Below are positions 5,872 to 9,301 of a stretch of 9,301 nt of DNA, piece by piece. Source of the DNA: Candidatus Rokuibacteriota bacterium. Its GTDB lineage: Bacteria; Methylomirabilota; Methylomirabilia; Rokubacteriales; CSP1-6. Position 1 is the first letter of the stretch. Every line of letters starts with the position of its first letter. The translations under genes and the position numbers were made by a program. The stretch spans positions 1 through 9,301 of the forward strand of contig JACORX010000460.1 in NCBI GenBank assembly GCA_016179165.1, read 5' to 3'. The notes beneath the pieces were generated by a model that made no database searches, was not told where the DNA came from, and saw only the letters and a program-made list of their open reading frames with translations.

Positions 5872-6143
5872 CTCAGCGTCTCCCGAAGGTGCGGGGTGAT
5901 GACGAAGCGGAAGCGGGCGTCCGCCGCGCGATGCGGGCTGGCGAACTGCGGCCTCTCCTGCGGGCCCCAGGGTACATTCGCCGCGGTCAGGAGGCAAATC
6001 CAGGAAGAGACCTCGCCCTCGGAGCGGATACTCGGAGCGACCAGGGCTTTGCGCGTAAACGAATGTGCAGCGACGCGGGCGGATCGCGTAGAATCTGGCG
6101 GCGGAGTGGTCGGGCGGATTCCGAACTGACGGGGAGGGTTCGC
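5872..6143. other. Region of 270 bases without an assignable gene
   Basis: On the minus strand an open frame runs through this region and stops at 5868, overlapping the next ATG by ATGA. Between about 6055 and 5868 its codons end mostly in G or C, as in real genes here, and it reads for example WICLLTAANVPWGP and ARFRFVITPHLRETLR. It has no ATG, GTG or TTG before it enters the antisense of the metallo-hydrolase remnant, so I do not call it a gene. On the plus strand a possible -10 (TAGAAT, 6089-6094) could have driven the remnant, but there is no good -35. Confidence 0.35.
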
Positions 6144-6370
6144 ATGGACAGGATGACGGTCGGCGGCGCAGTCCTCGACCGTATCGAGGAAACGGTGGAC
6201 ACCAGCTTCACCGCCGAGGGCTTCGTTCCGGCCTTCGACCCGGAGGTGCTGCGCCCGCATATGGCCTGGCTCGCGCCGCGCTATTACAGCCCGCGCACTT
6301 CGCCGCGCCTCACGGCGGCCGCGTGCGCGACGCCGGTGGCGGGTTCAACCTTGAGTGGTTCGTAGCGTAA
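6144..6370 (+). pseudogene. MBL-fold metallo-hydrolase remnant with its middle deleted
   Basis: An intact ATG with a strong ribosome-binding site (GGGGAGGG, 6131-6138) opens a frame reading MDRMTVGGAVLDRIEETVDT and later FVPAFDPEVLRPHMAWLAP, then RYYSP. This is the start of MBL-fold metallo-hydrolases of the 'G...I.RIEE......F.P..DP..L..H..WL.P..' kind. In that frame the rest is low-complexity and stops at 6363-6365. From about 6290 another frame (two bases on) reads PAHFAAPHGGRVRDAGGGFN and then LEWFVA before TAA at 6368-6370. That is the kind of C-terminus these enzymes carry (..AHF.AP..GRV...G..F). The zinc-binding HxHxDH core and about two hundred residues are missing between the pieces. 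Either a real internal deletion made a pseudogene, or an assembly error joined the ends. cysK begins 26 bases later. Confidence 0.65.
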
Positions 6371-6396
6371 CCTGAACATCCAAGAGGAGGAGATCC

Positions 6397-7329
6397 GTGC
6401 GCATCGCTGATGACGTCACAGCGCTCGTTGGCAACACGCCCCTGGTCCGGCTGCGGCGCTTGACGGAGGGTTGCCGGGCCGAGGTGGTGGCCAAGCTCGA
6501 GTTCTACAGCCCGGCCCACAGCGTCAAGGACAGGATCGGCGTGTCCATGCTCGACGCCGCCGAGAAGGCGGGCAAGATCAAGCCCGACACGATCATCCTC
6601 GAGCCGACCAGCGGCAACACGGGCATCGCCCTGGCGTTCGTCTGCGCGGCACGCGGCTACAAGCTGGTGCTGACCATGCCGGATACTATGAGTAAGGAGC
6701 GGAGGTTGCTCCTGAAGGCCTACGGCGCCGAGCTGATCCTGACCCCGGGAAGCGAGGGCATGGCCGGGTGCATCAAGCGGACCGAGGACCTCGCGGCGAC
6801 CGACCCGCGGTACTTCATCCCCCAGCAGTTCCAGAACCCGTCGAACCCCGAGATCCACCGCAAGACAACGGCCGAGGAGATCTGGCGAGACACAGACGGC
6901 AAGGCGGACATCCTGGTGGCGGGGATCGGCACCGGTGGGACCATCACCGGGGTGGGAGAAGTCCTCAAGGCGCGCAAGCCCGCGTTCAGGTGCGTGGCGG
7001 TTGAGCCCGACGCCTCCCCGGTCCTGTCCGGAGGGCAGAAGGGCCCGCACCCCATCCAGGGCATCGGCGCGGGCTTCGTCCCCGACGTGCTCAACACGAA
7101 GATCTGCGACGAGATCGTCCGGGTGAAGAACGACGACGCCTTCGCGACGGCCCGCCGCTCGGCGCGCGAAGAAGGCCTCCTCGTCGGCATCTCGTCCGGC
7201 GCGGCCATCTGGGCCGCCGTGCAAGTCGGGCGCCGGAGCGAAAGCGCGGGGAAGCTCATCGTCGTGATCATCCCCTCGTTCGGCGAGCGCTACCTGAGTA
7301 CCGCGCTCTTCGCGGACCTGACGGACTAG
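6397..7329 (+). CDS. cysK: Cysteine synthase (O-acetylserine sulfhydrylase)
   Basis: A 310-residue PLP enzyme that replaces the acetyl group of O-acetylserine with sulfide to make cysteine. Visible parts are VGNTPLVRL at 11-19, the PLP lysine K44 in HSVKDRIG, the substrate-binding loop TSGNTG at 71-76, the phosphate-binding GTGGT at 178-182, EPDASPVLSGG at 203-213 and the ring-nitrogen serine S266 in GISSGAA. All the residues needed for activity are there. The length and the plain C-terminus (FGERYLSTALF) match CysK, without the regulatory domain of cystathionine beta-synthase; CysM cannot be fully excluded. The start is GTG at 6397, set by a near-perfect AGGAGG (6385-6390) six bases upstream. 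It follows the metallo-hydrolase remnant and converges with tctC, with only ten bases between the two stops. Confidence 0.95.
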   Translation: MRIADDVTALVGNTPLVRLRRLTEGCRAEVVAKLEFYSPAHSVKDRIGVSMLDAAEKAGKIKPDTIILEPTSGNTGIALAFVCAARGYKLVLTMPDTMSKERRLLLKAYGAELILTPGSEGMAGCIKRTEDLAATDPRYFIPQQFQNPSNPEIHRKTTAEEIWRDTDGKADILVAGIGTGGTITGVGEVLKARKPAFRCVAVEPDASPVLSGGQKGPHPIQGIGAGFVPDVLNTKICDEIVRVKNDDAFATARRSAREEGLLVGISSGAAIWAAVQVGRRSESAGKLIVVIIPSFGERYLSTALFADLTD

Positions 7330-7339
7330 CGCGCCCGGC

Positions 7340-8335
7340 TCATTTCTGCTCGACTCGGCCGACCTTCCGGACGCCATCGGCGAGGCGGCGCGCGTCTGCC
7401 TCGAAGAACTTCTGGAACTCCTCGCCCTGCTTGAAGGCGATCGGCGTCTCGAGCTTGTCCATGGCCGACTTGAAGTCGGGATCGGCCACTCCCGCGCGCG
7501 CCGCCTCGCGAAGAGTCCGGAGGACCGGCTCAGGCGTGCCCTTGGGCGCGAAAATCCCCGCCCAGATGTAGAACTCGGCCTCCGGGTAGCCCAGCTCCTT
7601 GAAGGTCGGGAGGTCGGGGAGCGAGGCCACACGCTTGTCCCCCCAGCCCGCGAGCGCGCGGAGCTTGCCCGCCTTGATCTGCGGCAGGACCACCGAGGGC
7701 CCCGAGGCAAGCGCGTCTACGTGGCCGCCGAGCAGCGCGGTCAGCGCGGGGCCGGCGCCGGCGTAGGGCACGTGCCGCAGCTTGATCCCCGCCCCGTGCG
7801 AGAGGAGCTCCATCGCCATGTGGAGCGTCCCGTAGATCCCCGACGAGCTGTACGAGATCTGGTTCGGCCGCTTCTTCGCGTCCTCGATGAAGTTCTTGGC
7901 CGTCTTCCACGGGCTCTCCGTTCGCACGACGAGGATGGTCGGGTCCGCCGAGATCAGCGCCACCGGCGCGAACTGGTCCACCGTGAAGGCGGGCGGGCGG
8001 CCGAAGAGCTTGTCGGCCTCGGGGATGATCGAGATGCTGGAGAGCGCCAGGAGCAGGGTGTAGCCGTCGGGCTTGCTGGTGGCGACGAACTGCATCCCCA
8101 CGGCGCCGGCCGCCCCCGTCTTGTTGACCACGCCGACGGGCTGCTTCAGCACCTTCTCCATCGCCGCCGCCACCGGGCGCGCCGTCAGGTCCGCGACGCC
8201 CCCCGGCGGAAAGGGCGCGATGAGGCTGATCGGCCGCGAGGGGTAGGGCTCCTGCGCCGCGGCCGGTTGAACGCCCGCGCCCGGGGCGAGGACGACGAGG
8301 GCGAGCAGGGCAAGAATGGGCCGAAGTCGAGTCAT
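7340..8335 (-). CDS. tctC: Bug/TctC-type periplasmic solute-binding receptor
   Basis: A 331-residue extracytoplasmic receptor of a tripartite tricarboxylate transporter. It has a clear signal peptide: basic MTRLRP, a hydrophobic core LALLALVVLAPGAG, and an AAAQ cleavage region near residue 28. The mature part opens with YPSRPISLIAPFPPGGVADL and continues TARPVA, the Bug-family start. VVNKTGAAGAVGMQFVA and SKPDGYTLLL follow, where the first ligand-binding loop and conserved PDGYT lie. HVPYAGAGPALTALLGGHVD and AGKLRALA are family hallmarks of the second half. The typical ligand is a small organic acid, but Bug proteins vary and the substrate is not predictable. The ATG overlaps the tctA stop (ATGA at 8332-8335), and GGGAG lies about eight bases upstream, so translation is coupled. 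It ends ten bases from the cysK stop. Confidence 0.93.
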   Translation of the reverse strand: MTRLRPILALLALVVLAPGAGVQPAAAQEPYPSRPISLIAPFPPGGVADLTARPVAAAMEKVLKQPVGVVNKTGAAGAVGMQFVATSKPDGYTLLLALSSISIIPEADKLFGRPPAFTVDQFAPVALISADPTILVVRTESPWKTAKNFIEDAKKRPNQISYSSSGIYGTLHMAMELLSHGAGIKLRHVPYAGAGPALTALLGGHVDALASGPSVVLPQIKAGKLRALAGWGDKRVASLPDLPTFKELGYPEAEFYIWAGIFAPKGTPEPVLRTLREAARAGVADPDFKSAMDKLETPIAFKQGEEFQKFFEADARRLADGVRKVGRVEQK

Positions 8336-9301
8336 AGGTTTTCTCCCTTTTCGTCGAGGGGGATGCGCCGGCGCCAGTCGAGACCTCGGACCATCCACGA
8401 GACGAGGTTCAAGAGCACGAGGGCGGCGCCGAAGGCCAGGAGCGTGCCGGAGATCGGCCGCGAGACGAGGATCGAGTACTGCCCGTCCGACATCGCGAGG
8501 GATTGTCTCAGCGCCAGCTCGATCATGGGGGCGAGGATGGCGCCCAGCACGATGGGCGCCGTCTCGAAGCCGAGCTTTCTCAGGATATAGCCGAGGGCGC
8601 CCATGCTGAGGGCGATCCACACGTCCACGACGCTGCCGTTCACGGCGTAGACGCCCACGACACAGAACATGATGATGGAGGGGTAGAGGAACGAGTAGGG
8701 GACGCGGAGCACGTTCACGAAGATGCCGACCATCGGCAGGTTGAGAGCGAGGAGCATCAGGTTGCCCACGTACATGGACGCGATGAAGCCCCAGAAGAGC
8801 TCCGGCTGCTGCGTGATCAGGAGCGGGCCCGGCGAGACGCCGTGGACCATGAGAGCCGCCAGCATCACCGCGGGGATGGGACCGGAGGGGACGCCGAGGG
8901 CGAGCATGGGCACGAAGGCGCCGGACGTCGCCGAGTTGTTCGCCGACTCCGGGCCGGCGACGCCGGCGACGGCGCCCCGGCCGAACTCTTCGGGATGGCG
9001 GCTCAGCTGGCGCTCCACCGCGTAGGAGACGAAGCTCGAGATGATGTGGGCGGAGCCCGGGATGATGCCGATGAGGAAGCCCAGCACGGTGCCGCGGCCG
9101 ATCGGCATCACGGAGTCGCGCCACTCCCGGCGGGAGGGCAGGAGCTCGCGGAGCTTCGGCTTGAGGACCTTGGCCGGCACCTCTTGCCCCGCCGTCGCCA
9201 GCACCTCGGCGATGCCGAAGAGCCCGACCGCGACCGGCACCACGCCGAGGCCGTCCCCCAGCTCGACGTGCCCGTAATGGAAGCGGAAGTAGCCGCTCAT
9301 C
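8332..9301 (-). CDS. tctA: TctA-family large membrane subunit, C-terminal two thirds (cut by window edge)
   Basis: The large permease of a tripartite tricarboxylate transporter, open to the right edge, with roughly 180 N-terminal residues outside if the family length of about 500 holds. The visible part contains DGLGVVPVAVGLFGIAEVLA, the re-entrant family motif GRGTVLGFLIGIIPGSAHII, the segment HPEEFGRGAVAGVAGPESAN followed by NSATSGAFVPMLALGVPSG, and about seven further hydrophobic segments up to LLAFGAALVLLNLVSWMVRG. An ATG at 9300 is internal to the family alignment, so it is not taken as a start. It pairs with the overlapping tctC. The small subunit TctB is not seen, and could lie upstream beyond the window. 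PGSAH and GVPSG depart from the more usual PGGGA/PGTGA and GIPG forms (see findings). Confidence 0.92.
   Translation of the reverse strand, partial: MSGYFRFHYGHVELGDGLGVVPVAVGLFGIAEVLATAGQEVPAKVLKPKLRELLPSRREWRDSVMPIGRGTVLGFLIGIIPGSAHIISSFVSYAVERQLSRHPEEFGRGAVAGVAGPESANNSATSGAFVPMLALGVPSGPIPAVMLAALMVHGVSPGPLLITQQPELFWGFIASMYVGNLMLLALNLPMVGIFVNVLRVPYSFLYPSIIMFCVVGVYAVNGSVVDVWIALSMGALGYILRKLGFETAPIVLGAILAPMIELALRQSLAMSDGQYSILVSRPISGTLLAFGAALVLLNLVSWMVRGLDWRRRIPLDEKGENL

Noticed and set aside
6310..7710. Minus-strand open frame of 466 codons opposite cysK
   Set aside because: Runs antisense through cysK and then across tctC; composition is that of a shadow frame and no motif is visible.

Overview
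The window is a high-GC bacterial stretch (about two thirds G+C by eye) with dense, mostly short-gapped genes and frequent GTG starts. The gene content is ordinary housekeeping metabolism plus one solute uptake system. A tripartite tricarboxylate transporter with a secreted Bug-type receptor implies an envelope with a periplasm. The UbiA protein is of the 'FEHTVFALPF' kind found in organisms that make menaquinone by the futalosine route. Together with the GC content this would fit an uncultured soil or sediment lineage such as Rokubacteria/Methylomirabilota or a deltaproteobacterial-type group. That placement is inference and rests on no marker gene.

Layout. Positions 3-206 (+) hold the C-terminal end of dihydroxy-acid dehydratase (ilvD), cut by the left edge. 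Facing it on the minus strand is a quinone-biosynthesis operon running 3564 to 308: a 77-residue membrane protein of unknown function, a UbiD-family decarboxylase, a UbiA-family prenyltransferase and a UbiE/MenG C-methyltransferase. They are packed with a 4-nt gap, a 1-nt overlap (TAGTG) and a short or overlapping junction. A perfect TATAAT sits exactly where it would start an mRNA at the first ATG, so the operon may be transcribed leaderless. The operon would carry out decarboxylation, prenylation and methylation of the quinone ring. The prenyl-FMN synthase UbiX, which UbiD needs, is not in the window.

Divergent from the operon is an HU-type nucleoid protein (3675-3947, +). It converges with a PIG-L/LmbE-type zinc deacetylase (4120-4917, -). 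The 172-nt gap between them is almost completely filled by one structured repeat element with 25-bp inverted arms, an internal imperfect direct repeat and a central hairpin. Next come a polytopic membrane protein of unknown function (5145-5690, +), with a strong hairpin over its last codons, and a converging 58-residue small protein (5695-5871, -).

Positions 6144-6370 carry the remains of an MBL-fold metallo-hydrolase gene. Its beginning and its end are recognisable, but the whole middle is missing and the two pieces are in different frames. Immediately downstream, with a very strong ribosome-binding site, is cysteine synthase (cysK, 6397-7329, +). It converges with a tctA-tctC transporter operon (9301 to 7340, -) in which tctA is cut by the right edge and overlaps tctC by ATGA.

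No tRNA, rRNA, CRISPR array, insertion sequence or phage gene is visible. The most unusual items are the repeat element at 3950-4116, the internally deleted MBL gene, the likely leaderless promoter and the uncharacterised small membrane protein locked to ubiD.
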